From: CAYWNA01 sp964459305
GTDB taxonomy: Bacteria > Planctomycetota > Planctomycetia > Pirellulales > Pirellulaceae
Reading direction: 5' to 3'
DNA length: 64,000 nt
Assembly (NCBI GenBank): GCA_964459305.1
Contig: CAYWNA010000036.1
Span: 5,677-69,676 of the forward strand
Part shown: one piece after another, positions 8,367 to 18,585 of the stretch
Layout of the letters: each line of letters opens with the position of its first letter
How positions within the stretch are numbered: position 1 is the first letter of the stretch
The notes under the pieces: model-generated
Told to the model about the DNA's origin: nothing
Seen by the model: the letters and a program-made list of their open reading frames with translations, nothing else
The model's database searches: none
Translations under genes and position numbers: made by a program

Positions 8367-9734
8367 ATGACAAGTTCGCGGGCCGAGAACGGCCGCACAA
8401 AGATCGGCCTGATCTTCCTGGGACGCAAACGTCCGGGCTTCGATATGGAATGGGGCCGGCTCATGGAAGACCGAGTGCGGGCCCAAGTTGGCCAAACGGA
8501 CTTCGACATTTTTGAGCCGGCAGAGAAGGCCGTCGACGAGGCTTCTCTGCGAGACACTCTTGCGGCGTGCGAGAAGGAAGGCGTGGACGCCCTGGTTTTG
8601 CTGCAAACCACGATGGCCGACGGACGCTTGGCGCCGACCATCGCTCAGCTTTGGCCGGGGCTGCCCGTGCTTTGGGCGACGCCTGAAAAGCCGGAAGGCG
8701 ACATGATTAGCTCGTGCTCGCTGGTCGGCGCACATGCCTGGGCATCCACGTTGCGACAAATGGGGCACCCGTTCCAGGTCGTCTACGGCCATCCGGATGA
8801 AACGGACACGCGGAAGCAGTTGGACGAAGCGGTGCGATTGGCCGCGACCGTCCGACGGTTGCGTTCGGCGCGCGTCGGCATCATCGGCGGGCAAGCACCA
8901 GGGTTTTTCGCCATGAACGTCGATCCGTTTTCCGTCCATGTTGGGCTCGGCGTCCAATTGCAAACATTCAGCCTTGTCGAGTTTGCCGGCCTGGTGGGTG
9001 ACTTGAGCGACGAGGAAGTTGCCGACGACGTGGCCAAGGTGAAGGCAATGGGCCTTGAGCACAAGGACACCAACGACGACGACTTACCCATGGCATCGCG
9101 TCTGTACTTGGCGATGCGTCACTCGATGGACGACGAAAACCTCGACGCTCTTGCCGTCCGAGACTGGCCGGAGATGCCCAACATGTTTGGCCAATGGCCC
9201 TACCTCGGCATGGCCCGTTTGGCGGACGAGGGCCGGGCCATCGCGTGCGAAGGCGACGCCGACGGCGCGATGTGTGCATGGATCGGCGAGCGTCTGGGCA
9301 TGGGCCGGTGTTACCTCTCCGACTGGCTCGAACACGACGACGAGACGATCACGCTATGGCATGGCGGCGCCGCCCCGATGTCGCTATCGCCGCCGCCGAG
9401 TGAGCCGGGGGCTCCGCGAATCGCCCGCCACTTCAACAGCAAGAAGCCAGCGGTGCTCGATGCGACAATCACGGCGGACATGCCCATCACGGTCTTCCGT
9501 CTGTGGCGGTGCGACGGGACCTACCACCTGGCAGCATGTGACGGACAGACTATCAAGCCCCGACGTCACTTGATGGGCACCAATGCCCTGGCGCGTTTCG
9601 ACGACAAGAATCCGCGAACGTGGTTCGACGAACTCTGTTACCACGGCATGCCGCACCACGTGGCCGTTTTTCCCGGTCATCACGCCGCCCTATTGCAGCG
9701 ATTTGCCAGGATCATGCGTATCAAAGTCATCTGA
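8367..9734 (+). CDS. L-fucose/L-arabinose isomerase-like protein
   Basis: A 455-residue cytoplasmic protein with the layout of the fucose isomerase superfamily: an N-terminal Rossmann-like part (IGLIFLGRKRPGFD near residue 13, VDALVLLQTTMADGR near 74), a middle domain (RVGIIGGQAPGFFAMNVDP) and a C-terminal part with conserved acidic and histidine residues (ACEGDADGA, GHHAALLQRF). Such enzymes interconvert aldoses and ketoses, for example L-fucose and L-fuculose, using Mn2+. Divergence from true FucI is considerable, so substrate is open and a non-isomerase role is possible. The start has AAAAAGGTGAT upstream. First gene of the ROK-linked plus-strand group. Confidence 0.72.
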   Translation: MTSSRAENGRTKIGLIFLGRKRPGFDMEWGRLMEDRVRAQVGQTDFDIFEPAEKAVDEASLRDTLAACEKEGVDALVLLQTTMADGRLAPTIAQLWPGLPVLWATPEKPEGDMISSCSLVGAHAWASTLRQMGHPFQVVYGHPDETDTRKQLDEAVRLAATVRRLRSARVGIIGGQAPGFFAMNVDPFSVHVGLGVQLQTFSLVEFAGLVGDLSDEEVADDVAKVKAMGLEHKDTNDDDLPMASRLYLAMRHSMDDENLDALAVRDWPEMPNMFGQWPYLGMARLADEGRAIACEGDADGAMCAWIGERLGMGRCYLSDWLEHDDETITLWHGGAAPMSLSPPPSEPGAPRIARHFNSKKPAVLDATITADMPITVFRLWRCDGTYHLAACDGQTIKPRRHLMGTNALARFDDKNPRTWFDELCYHGMPHHVAVFPGHHAALLQRFARIMRIKVI

Positions 9735-9778
9735 ATCAGGGGGCGCGCTCCGTTGCATTTGTCTTCCGGAGGAATGCT

Positions 9779-11948
9779 ATGACATGCTGCAAACCGATTA
9801 CCGTCGCCACGATTGTCCGGTTCCGGGATGCGTCAAGACGGACAGGCGTGTTTGCTCTGGTTGCGGGTTGCCTCCTGCAAGGGGAGGCGAAAAGTGATCT
9901 GGACGCTCCGTTCGGTCTGCAATCCCGCAATGCAGCGCTTACACAGTTCAGGCTCTCTGGTCATTCGCTTCCCCTTCAGAAGGTCGGCGGCTTTGTCGTG
10001 CAGGACTTTGTCACGAAGGAGGATGTTCGTCTGAAGGGAGCCGTTTCGAGTGAAGGCGAAACACAGATCTACACTGCGAAAGGTATGGATGTTGAGCTTC
10101 GCGCAGTGTTTGAGCCTAAGGATGGATTCATTGAGGTTTCCGGGGAGGTTTTGTCAACGACTTCGGAGGATCGCGCAATCCTCCTGCGTTACACAGTTCC
10201 GGTCGCTTCGGAGGGTGCGGTATTTGGTAATGTGCTGAGTCGGAATCAGGTAATTGACGCGGGCAGTGAGGAACTGGGGACCTATGTCCCGATCGCGGCA
10301 ATGACCGGTGAAGACTGGGGAGTCTCTTTGTCCGTTCCTCCAGACTTCCCCTGCTGCTTCGGAATGACCGGCACGAAGGCGGGGTTGGGTTTGGAGTTTT
10401 ATCTGGGAATGACCCCGGAAACAAAGGCCTTTCCGAATCGCGCGCAGTTCCGGTTTGTTATTGATACCGCGGAACCGGGCTGGGGGTTCCGCAGTGCGTT
10501 TGCGCGTTACTACGACCGGTACGCAGAGTACTACTCGCCGCGCTTTGAAGGCTCCGGCTTTTGGAACTGGAACGATGCCGCTTTCCTTCATGAGGAAGAG
10601 AGTATTGTCGATGAGGCGCTTCCTCTTTACAAGGTGCACGGAATGCCGCGCGGCGCGCGTTACCCGACACAAGCTCAGCGCGACCGCCGCCATGGCGTCA
10701 TTCCTTTTGCCTACATGATTGTCGGCCAGCGTGAGATCATCCGTCTGCCAGAGGTGCCGAAGGATTATGATTCAGCAATGGCGGTCTTTTCCGATTTCGA
10801 AAAGCAATGGAACGAGGAGGGGCCGGAGGGAGAATTGCACAAAAAATACTCCCGCCCCATTTCTCTGCACCGGAACCTGCACCTGCCTGAACAAATTCGT
10901 AACAGCACGATTTTCGATCTTGAGGGAAGATACCGGATGCTTCGCCGTAGCAGTGTCTGGGGCGCGGGGTCCGTCACGTTCATACAGAACCCGAATCCTG
11001 ACCTGTTTAATGATCGCGACAATGCGCACACGGTCGGATCGGTTTCACTCAAGGAACTCGATGCCTGGATTCAGCAGGACAGTGTTGATGGGATTCACAT
11101 GGACTCCCTGGGCGTTCAGTGGCCTCGTTGGATCAATTATCGTCGCGACCATTTTCCCTATGCCCGCTATCCGCTCACATTTGACGCCGAGGGGCGCATT
11201 GGCCTTCACAACATGGTCAGCCACTATGAGTTCCTCGAAGACCTGCGCTGTTTAGCTCTGAAATATGACAAATACCTCTTCGGCAATGGAATCGATATCT
11301 ATATGGCGCCGGAGCACTACAACAGCGTTATGAACGGCCGGTTCTTCCTCTTCGCAACCATGGATGCCGCCGGGCGTGAAATCACCGATGACGTGATGGA
11401 CCGCGAGCGGCTCGAGGCGGTTCGCACATTTATGGGACACAAGCTCCTGACGGTTCTCCTCTATAAATGGAAGGATCCCAAGCGGGTTAAAGAGCAGATG
11501 AACCGGGCGTTGGCCTACAATGTTTTTGCGGCGCCGAACCGGTTCTTTGAGGATAAGATTTCCTACTTTGAATCCCCTGACGGCTTTGCGCGCGACCGGG
11601 AACTGCTCACCTGGCTTTTCGCAGAAATCCCGGATGCTCTACGATGCCGGCTGGCAGCCGGTAACCCATGCTGTCGTTGATGATCCGGAGATTGCCTGCG
11701 AACGCTACGGCACGGGTGATGTCTTTTATTTCACGGCCGGGAATCTTACCGAAGAGAACCGGGAGTGTGAGTTGATTGTCGATATGGAAGCACTAAAGAT
11801 CTCACGAGGTTCCGGGGTGACATCGACATTTTCAGAGGTGTCCTGCGACGGACGGATTCGCGCGAAGCTCGGAAATAAAGAGGGGCAGATTCGCATGACA
11901 ATTCCTCCGAATGAGACGTGGATCATAAGACTCGCCCGCACATGGTAA
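9779..11948 (+). pseudogene. Secreted glycosidase-like gene with a single-base frameshift
   Basis: The start follows GGAGG by six bases and the product has a signal peptide (FALVAGCLLQGEA). The first frame runs to about 11628-11634 and then ends in a short nonsense tail. The homologous-looking continuation (MLYDAGWQPVTH ... WIIRLART) lies in the next frame and ends at 11948. Removing one base from CCCGG joins the frames into a protein of about 720 residues. Its barrel-like core includes DGIHMDSLGVQWPRW, with a candidate nucleophile Asp, but I cannot name the family. One sampled line of this gene is about 52% GC against about 62% in a line of the preceding gene, so transfer is possible. The frameshift may be real or a sequencing error. 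Confidence 0.65.
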
Positions 11949-12045
11949 TGAGAGTGGCCCTGATTACCCTCCAACCAGGGCGTCCTGCAGGGCTGACCAT
12001 GCCATGTTGAATCGCACTTAACCGCCGGAAGCGAAAGGAACGAGA

Positions 12046-13118
12046 ATGACACCCCGCGAGCGCGTCTTGGCGGCAATGGCCCACACTCAGCCCGACTTCA
12101 CGCCTTGCGACTATTTCGCTACGCCGGAGATTCGCGAGGCACTGATGGGTTACTACCAGGTCAGTAGTGACGAAGAGATCTGCGACCGCTTGGGAACGGA
12201 CATTCGCTGTGTCAATCCGCCCTACACAGGGCCGCCGGCAAAGACGTTCGACGATGGCTCGGTTGTCGACGAGTGGGGCGTCCGGCGTCTCCAGATGCCT
12301 AACGAGTTTGGCGAATACGCCGAAGCGATCGGGCGGCCGTATGTAGCCTTCCACACAGTAGAGGATGTGGATCGCTTCACCTGGCCCAATCCCGATTGGT
12401 ACGACTACGAAGCCGTGCCCGCGATGTGCGCGGCGCACGGCGAATTGGCCATCGCCACGGGCGGGTTCTGGGTACAGGACTTCATCAATCGAGTCGCCAT
12501 GGGCCGGGGTGTGGAGGAAACACTTCTGGATATCGCCCAGGAGGATCCCGTCTATGTTCGCATGATCGAGATTCGCCACGAGTTCTACATGCGGTATGTC
12601 GAGCGGATTCTCGACGCGGCTGGTGGGCGCATCGACTTGGTGCTTTGCGGCGACGACTTTGGCACGCAACGAGGTTTGCTGATCTCGCCCGACAGCTTCG
12701 ACCGTCTTTTTGCACCCTTGAAGAAGGAGTTTTTCGATATGGTGCACAGTCACGGGGCGAAGATCACGCACCACTGCTGCGGCTCCAGCCGGATGTTGAT
12801 TCCCCGATTCATCGAGTGCGGCATGGACGCCCTGCAGACCATCCAGGCTCAGGCCGAGGGCATGAACCCGTACGAGCTGAAGCCGAGTTTGCGGGCCGTA
12901 TCGCGCTGCACGGCGCGGTGGACGTTCAAGGTTGGCTACAGCGAGCCACGCCATCGGAAGTCCGCGAAGAGGTGCATCATCTGATGGACGAGGTGGGCCG
13001 CGGCGGCGGATACATCTTGGCGCCGTGTCACAACATCCAGCCCGATACGCCGCTGGAGAACGTGCTGGCCATGTACGATGCCGTAGCCGAACGCCGGGGA
13101 AAGTCGATCCGGCGGTGA
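12046..13118 (+). pseudogene. Uroporphyrinogen-decarboxylase-family (methyltransferase-like) gene with a frameshift
   Basis: The first frame gives a clear UroD-family protein starting TPRERVLAAMAHTQPD and continuing to ELK near 12882. The remainder (EFAGRIALHGAVDVQGWL ... YILAPCHNIQPDTPLENVLAMYDA) is in another frame to 13118. Together they make about 357 residues, the normal family length, so one base is missing around 12880-12885. The reconstructed protein has HHCCG (242-246) and a C-terminal PCHN, matching the HxC...C zinc triad of the corrinoid/coenzyme M methyltransferases MtaA and MtbA rather than haem synthesis. A role in O-demethylating methylated sugars is an inference from this triad and the glycan setting. 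Ribosome site AAAGGAACGAGA. Confidence 0.75.
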
Positions 13119-13164
13119 ACGAGACGAGGTAACCGTGTACAAGGATCTCACTCAACGTAGAAAC

Positions 13165-13320
13165 GAACAGCAGAATATTGAACAAGGAACTCCGAATGTC
13201 GAAGGAAAGAGAGGAATACCCGTGAACTGAGCTCTCAATAGTGCTTTGACGCCCAGGATCACGTTTGAACGGGCTGCTCTTCACTTCGAGATTCATTGTT
13301 GGATATTCGACTTTCTGCGG
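13165..13320. repeat. Degenerate inverted repeat in an intergenic region
   Basis: The 304-base gap before the symporter gene holds two related arms in inverted orientation (13165-13211 and 13274-13320). Both carry the pattern GAATAT..AACAA.GAA..TCGAAG. I recognise this unit from intergenic repeats of environmental planctomycete-type genomes, from memory. I see no gene in the gap. Confidence 0.5.
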
Positions 13321-13422
13321 TTCTCTTCCATCGTTTGGTGAAGACACCGTGAACGGTTGCGAAAAGGAAATGCGCACGAACTGGCCCTATCCGACCTGCC
13401 CCTTTCATGGTGAAGAAACGAA

Positions 13423-14868
13423 ATGCAGATCAACATTCCAATCACGATCTGTCTGGCGGGCTATGCGGTCTTGATGTTGGCGGTGTCGCTGTTTTGGATG
13501 ACGCGAGTCAAGAAGGCGGTCGACTTTCTCATGGGCGGCCGGAAGCTGCCTTTCTGGGCCCTCATCGGGACGTTTACCGCGACCGGTGTGGGAACGGGCG
13601 TCACGATCGGAGCGTCCGGGCTTGCTTACCGCAGCGGTTGGGCCGGATGCGTCTATCCGGTCGGTATCGGGATCGGAGTGATCTTCGTCGGTCTGTTTTT
13701 TGCGAAGATGCGACGCTACAACTTCATGACGCTCAGCGAGGAGATTGCATCTTACTATGGCGGCAATCGCATCATCCTCGAATTCTCCAACATTAGCCTA
13801 TTCCTTTCACAATTGTTCTGGCTGACCGTTCAAATCATGGGCGGCGGGGCTGTCTTGAGCGTCGTAACGGGACTGCCACCGAAGCAGTGCATGGTCCTCG
13901 CAGGCGCACTGATCGCAATCACCACGATCCCCGGCGGACTGTTGACCGTGGTTTACACCGATGTCGTGCAGGGCGTGATCCTGCTCGGCGGATTCATTTG
14001 CCTGACCTTTGTATCGCTTCAGGAGGCGGGTGGTTTGGCTGGTTTGCAAGAAGCCGTACCACCAGAGTGTTTTTCCTTCTTGGGCAACGAAGCGATCGGC
14101 TGGAAAGGTGTACTCAGTATTCTAATGGCATTGGTGATCGCCATTATTGCCGACCCCGGCAGGCGATTGATCATGTACGGCGCTCGGACCGAAGCCGGCG
14201 CCAAATGGAGCATGTGCACGGCTGGGATCATTGAGATCGTGTTCTCGGTGGCCGTTGGCATCACGGGCATGTACGCGTTCTCTCTCAATCCCAACATCGA
14301 GGCGCAAGATCAAGCGTTGCCGTGGCTCGTCACGCATGTGCTTCCCACATGGCTGGCAGCGGTGGTTGTTGTGTCCGTGACCGCCGCAGTATTCTCATCG
14401 GGCGATTCCAACGCGGCGGCGGCTGGAACCTATTTCGTGCGCCATATCTACCCTTTAGTGACTGGTCGATTTCCGAAGCGTCCTCTGGTGGTCATACGGT
14501 GGGCCTTGGTATGTGCTTTCCTCATCTCCACCGTGATGGCCCTCTTTGCGGGAAACATCGTGGATTTTGTGATCGATTTCCTTTCTGTCACGATGAGCGG
14601 CCTCGCCGTGGTCATCCTGTTGGGCAGATTCTGGAAACGTGCTACGTGGCAAGGCGGCGTCGCGGCCCTCGCATCCGCCGGCATCGTATCGCTGATTGTG
14701 CTCTTTGTGCCCGGACAAGCGGAATTCTGGGTGAAGCCAATCATTCCCGCGACCCTGGCGGGCCTGATCGCAGAAGTCGTCGTGAGCCTCATGACTCCGC
14801 CCAATAAAGTGGACTTTGAAGAGGTCACTGCCGCCATGATGAAAGAAAGGCAGGCAATTGACGGTTGA
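13423..14868 (+). CDS. Sodium:solute symporter (SSS family)
   Basis: A 481-residue inner-membrane transporter with about 12-13 hydrophobic segments beginning at residues 5-25. It has the SSS landmarks GGRKLPFWALIGTFTATGVGTG (near 38-59), an unwound first helix region, a glycine-rich later helix (TTIPGGLLTVVYTDVVQG) typical of the family, and SVTAAVFSSGDSNAAAAG as the likely Na+ site in the TM8 equivalent. It should import a sugar or other monomer with Na+. Start ATG preceded by GGTGAAG. It is the only intact transporter in the window and sits in the ROK-linked plus-strand group, so it is the natural entry route for the liberated sugar. Substrate unknown. Confidence 0.88.
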   Translation: MQINIPITICLAGYAVLMLAVSLFWMTRVKKAVDFLMGGRKLPFWALIGTFTATGVGTGVTIGASGLAYRSGWAGCVYPVGIGIGVIFVGLFFAKMRRYNFMTLSEEIASYYGGNRIILEFSNISLFLSQLFWLTVQIMGGGAVLSVVTGLPPKQCMVLAGALIAITTIPGGLLTVVYTDVVQGVILLGGFICLTFVSLQEAGGLAGLQEAVPPECFSFLGNEAIGWKGVLSILMALVIAIIADPGRRLIMYGARTEAGAKWSMCTAGIIEIVFSVAVGITGMYAFSLNPNIEAQDQALPWLVTHVLPTWLAAVVVVSVTAAVFSSGDSNAAAAGTYFVRHIYPLVTGRFPKRPLVVIRWALVCAFLISTVMALFAGNIVDFVIDFLSVTMSGLAVVILLGRFWKRATWQGGVAALASAGIVSLIVLFVPGQAEFWVKPIIPATLAGLIAEVVVSLMTPPNKVDFEEVTAAMMKERQAIDG

Positions 14869-15048
14869 GCCACAGACGGTAGCGAATTCGGGCTCTTCAC
14901 GACACAGGATGTCGTCCGGTACAATCGTGTTGTTCTCCTGTGTTGGAGCAGAGCTGGCCGGCGCCGAAACTCACGGGCGCTGAAAGGAAGCGATCGGGAA
15001 TTCTCCCGTCCCCGGCATTTGGGTCCTTTTGAGAAAGGTCTCTTGAAA

Positions 15049-15651
15049 ATGATGAAAGGAGCGATCCAGTACATCGCGGCCATTTCAACCGTTGCCGTCG
15101 TATCGAGTGTTTTTCTGGGTTGCGGCTCGGAAGACGCTGCGCCCACGAAACCTCTGGAAGAAGCCTCTCCGTCGGTACAACGCCCGGTGGAAGAGCCTCC
15201 GTCGACTCCGCGTGGGGACGTAGAATCTCCGGCCACCCAACCTTCGGAAGGCATGGAGTATGTGGACAACGGCGTCATTCGCGTCGGGGTGAATCTCCAG
15301 AAGGGCGGTTCGATCACGCACATCTCCGAGAAAGCGAACGGTCGGAACATCGTCAATAGCTATGGCTGCGGACGGCAAATTCAAATGTCGTATCGCTCGG
15401 GACCGATGCCCTTCGCGGTCGGAGAGAAGAAGCCGTCGGCTCAACGGAAGAACGTCGGCTGGAATCCGACCCGGGCAGTTTGTCCGCGCGGAGCTTCCGA
15501 TCGCTCGACGTTTGAGATATGGCCTCATGATCGGCCTATCTCCCGCATAGCACGACGATCATCACGGCGAGCAGCCTTTGGATCATTTCGCACCTCATTA
15601 TTGCGACTCCATCTGAAGGTTATGCATTCTTCGCGCCGCACGCGTGCTTAA
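15049..15651 (+). pseudogene. Truncated lipoprotein gene
   Basis: Starts at one of two adjacent ATGs (15049, 15052) and has a lipoprotein signal (VVSSVFLGCG, Cys lipidated), then a Pro/Glu-rich linker (about residues 25-65) and the beginning of a conserved-looking domain (DNGVIRVGVNLQKGGSITHISE, broken off after NVGWNP). From about residue 140 the translation turns basic and low-complexity (RRSSRRAAF), unlike a folded domain, and the gene runs into the convergent hydrolase gene four bases later. I therefore read it as a lipoprotein whose C-terminal part has been lost. The original function is not recognisable. Confidence 0.6.
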
Positions 15652-15655
15652 CTCG

Positions 15656-18565
15656 TCATTCCGCCGGCCGGACACGCAAGACCACGGCCGTTTCGCCGAG
15701 GACTTCCCAGCGCACCGTCTTGCTGTACGGCGTCTCGATGGAGCGAGTTGACTCCGGATATTCCTGTATCACCGCAAACGCCCCTTCGCGTTTCAGTCCG
15801 ATGCTTTCCTCGGTCAGAGCAAACTCGCCGGACATTGCCTGCTTGTTCGGATTGAACAGGAACACCAACCCTCGATCGCCGCAAATGTGTGCCGAGCCGT
15901 CGACCTTGCCCACCGCGGGCCAGTCGGGCAGGTCTTTGCGGACCATGAGATAGTCGATGTTCTCCCGGCCCCAGTCGAGCCATTTCTTGATCCGCCGTTT
16001 GTCTTCTGCCGGGATGCCGGCCTGGCTGGGCAAGTAATACGTCTGGTTGGGAGAGGAACTCAGGGCGCTGAGCAGGGTGTAGTCGATGTGGTCGCTCTGC
16101 CAGTCGATGCCCTTCCAGTTCTTCATCGATTTGGGAGCGGCGAAAACTTGGGGCGAGTCGAGGTAATGGGGAAAGAAGTGATGGTGAACTCGGATCCGGG
16201 ACCAATGGCGGATCTTGTCACCCAGCAGGACGTTCACCGGCTGGGGGCCCATGCCCGGCAATCCCTCCAGGCGGGCCCACTCGTTGACGGTAAACGACGC
16301 ATCAACGTGCCGAAGCGCCCAAACGCCAAGGTCCATGGGCGGCCGGCAATACATCATGTAGACGTCGGGATAGCGTCGACGCATCAGGCCCGCCAATTCC
16401 GTAAGGGTCCGCTGGCAGGCGTAATCGACGTCCGGCGTGACATGATCGTGCAGCTTGGAGTGACATCGCGCCGGGTGGACCGAGTTTGAGCGTCCGCCCC
16501 CAAAACCGGCGCCACCGTAGAAATCGCCGTCCATGCACCACGCCCCGTATTGGCCCGTATCCATCGCGTCCAACTGCACCTTGGCCAGCCAGTCGTAGAA
16601 CGGTTTGTAGGCGAAGCATGCCGCCGGCTTCGCACGGACGAGTTCGTCCCCCTTGTGGATCATCTTCCACTCGGGCTTGTCCAAACGAAACTGCTGGCCT
16701 GATCCTCCCCAAGGCGCGCTGTGACCCATCGTGGGCCAAAACACCCATCGCACCCCTTTCTGCCGGGCGTATTGGGCGACCTCCAACGCCAGCTCGTTCA
16801 GTTGAAACTTCTCGTCTCCTTTCAGTGCGTTCACCTTGAGAGTCTCTCCGGACCACACGCGCCCGTCCGAGATGATGTCGATGCCGCAATCCTTGCAGAA
16901 GTCGATGGACCGCATGTCGTGTTGGGCGTCTGCCTCGGTTCGGTATGGCCCGCGAAAGGTCTCCGACCACCAACCGCACATCAGCGGTCCAAGCCGCCGG
17001 TGGGAAGGCGGCAGGATCGCCGAGGTCATAGCCACCATCGCCTCGGATTCGGATGGCAGTGGCAGGCCCTCCTTCTGTTGCTCGTTCTCCTGCCTGCGGT
17101 AGACGCCTAGGTAGACCGGCTCGCAGACGATCTCCTCGCCGGCCTTGACTTTCATACTCGGCGCGTAGCCCACCGTTACCATGTTCCGGGCGTCCAGCGA
17201 CGAGTGATCGAACGCCAATTCCACACCCAGGAAAACACCTCCTTGCTCGTGGCGACCGAAGTAGGTCACCGTTTGCATATGGCGGTATCGTACCAGTTCG
17301 AGCGGCACCCCGGCGAAGGCTGGCTTGCTGATCACGAGTTTCCGGAAGCCGAAGGGTGACGACGAACTGACGACGAGCTGTTTTTCGAGAAAGTGGCGGC
17401 CCTTGCCCAACCGCCAGGTGGCAACGACCTTGCGCCCATTGGCCTGGTACGTGGCTTGAAGTTCTTCGTCTGATTTCTTCGCGAGTGAAACCAGGGATGC
17501 ATCTTTTTGTAGGAGAGTGAATTCATCGGCCTCGATCTGGAATTCATCGCCCCAAACGTCCATCGTCTGGTTCGTGAGCTTGTTGGTAAGCTGGATGAGC
17601 GACCCGGTCACCGAGTCGAACTTCGCGCCCAGCAGAGCGTTTTCCAGAGCCACCGCGGTGGCCAGCGCCTTCGGGCGACGAGCCTCGGGAGCAGCGATGC
17701 GTAGTCTGGGCAAGACGCTGACGCCGTAGTTCGACATGCCGTACTTTTTTGCCAGGTACAAGCCGACCTGCTTTCGCTCGGCCGCCTTCAGTTCGCGATC
17801 GAAAACCAGAACCTCGGCAATCAGTCCATGCCACCCGGTATCCGGGAGGTTTTCGCTGTCGCCGATGGTAAACCCGTCGAGTCCGCCTTCGGCGCTCACG
17901 GTGGCGGCGTTGCTGATCTTCAGAGGAACCCCGTTCAGATCCACCGCGATGGTTTGATCGCTGCCAGTGGAACGGTGAGTCGATATGAACGGTCGACGGA
18001 GGGCTTCCAATGCAATCCCTGGTTCCGCGATCGGCGTGTTGCGGTTGCCATGCGAGCCGTCCGTGTAGACGAGAAACACCGAGGGAGGATCTCCGCCAGC
18101 ATAGAGATTGACCCCAAAAAGAGGTTTCTCCGCACTCGTGCTTCGGCGAAACGCAAACACGGTGGCCCCGGTCGAGCGATCATCAAGACGGCCGACCAGA
18201 AATACGATCCGGGCACTGCCTGCGGCAACAAGGTTGCTGACCGTATTGTTGAGGAAATCATCACCATCGAACTGGAGCGCCGGCCGGTCGTTGATCGCCT
18301 TGTCAACCCAAAGAGGCCGCCTCGTCGGATCACTTTGGGCGACGTTATCGGGCGTCGCGTTGTTGACCGTGTCGGTAACATCGACCCAGGCGGAGACCCG
18401 GTTGTCTGCACCCTTCGTTACGTGGTTTGCGTCGGCGTCCAACCAAAGGACCAGACCATCAACGTCCGCCGGCCCGGCCGAGACACTGGTCGCCATCAGC
18501 CCCACAAACACCAAGGCCGCGACCATAGTCAACGGAACACTCTGGGACGAATCTCGTCGAAACAT
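15656..18565 (-). CDS. Secreted LamG plus TIM-barrel hydrolase, family unassigned
   Basis: A 969-residue protein. The start is set at MFRRD, with AGAGG upstream; the long upstream frame extension is encoded by a repeat. Signal peptide (LTMVAALVFVGLMATSVSA), then a concanavalin-like/LamG domain (GLVLWLDADANHV ... GLIAEVLVFDRELKAAERKQVGLYLAKKYG), a beta-rich middle part, and a barrel-like catalytic region from about residue 520. This holds CGIDIISDGRVW, VRWVFWPTMG and YGAWCMDGDFYGG, whose Asp is a candidate nucleophile. It ends the 42.5-kb minus-strand array. Its first 60 bases or so are a relative of the start of the GH106 gene 37 kb away. Confidence 0.65.
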   Translation of the reverse strand: MFRRDSSQSVPLTMVAALVFVGLMATSVSAGPADVDGLVLWLDADANHVTKGADNRVSAWVDVTDTVNNATPDNVAQSDPTRRPLWVDKAINDRPALQFDGDDFLNNTVSNLVAAGSARIVFLVGRLDDRSTGATVFAFRRSTSAEKPLFGVNLYAGGDPPSVFLVYTDGSHGNRNTPIAEPGIALEALRRPFISTHRSTGSDQTIAVDLNGVPLKISNAATVSAEGGLDGFTIGDSENLPDTGWHGLIAEVLVFDRELKAAERKQVGLYLAKKYGMSNYGVSVLPRLRIAAPEARRPKALATAVALENALLGAKFDSVTGSLIQLTNKLTNQTMDVWGDEFQIEADEFTLLQKDASLVSLAKKSDEELQATYQANGRKVVATWRLGKGRHFLEKQLVVSSSSPFGFRKLVISKPAFAGVPLELVRYRHMQTVTYFGRHEQGGVFLGVELAFDHSSLDARNMVTVGYAPSMKVKAGEEIVCEPVYLGVYRRQENEQQKEGLPLPSESEAMVAMTSAILPPSHRRLGPLMCGWWSETFRGPYRTEADAQHDMRSIDFCKDCGIDIISDGRVWSGETLKVNALKGDEKFQLNELALEVAQYARQKGVRWVFWPTMGHSAPWGGSGQQFRLDKPEWKMIHKGDELVRAKPAACFAYKPFYDWLAKVQLDAMDTGQYGAWCMDGDFYGGAGFGGGRSNSVHPARCHSKLHDHVTPDVDYACQRTLTELAGLMRRRYPDVYMMYCRPPMDLGVWALRHVDASFTVNEWARLEGLPGMGPQPVNVLLGDKIRHWSRIRVHHHFFPHYLDSPQVFAAPKSMKNWKGIDWQSDHIDYTLLSALSSSPNQTYYLPSQAGIPAEDKRRIKKWLDWGRENIDYLMVRKDLPDWPAVGKVDGSAHICGDRGLVFLFNPNKQAMSGEFALTEESIGLKREGAFAVIQEYPESTRSIETPYSKTVRWEVLGETAVVLRVRPAE

Positions 18566-18585
18566 CTGTTGCACCCCTCTTCTTC

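Noticed and set aside
11600..11660. Programmed ribosomal frameshift in the glycosidase-like gene
   Set aside because: There is no slippery heptamer or downstream pseudoknot of the known types. A plain indel explains it, and two other genes show the same kind of break.
11923..13377. Open frame of 484 codons on the minus strand
   Set aside because: It lies antisense to the clear UroD-like coding sequence and partly translates the intergenic repeat; composition is Arg/His-rich with no domain.
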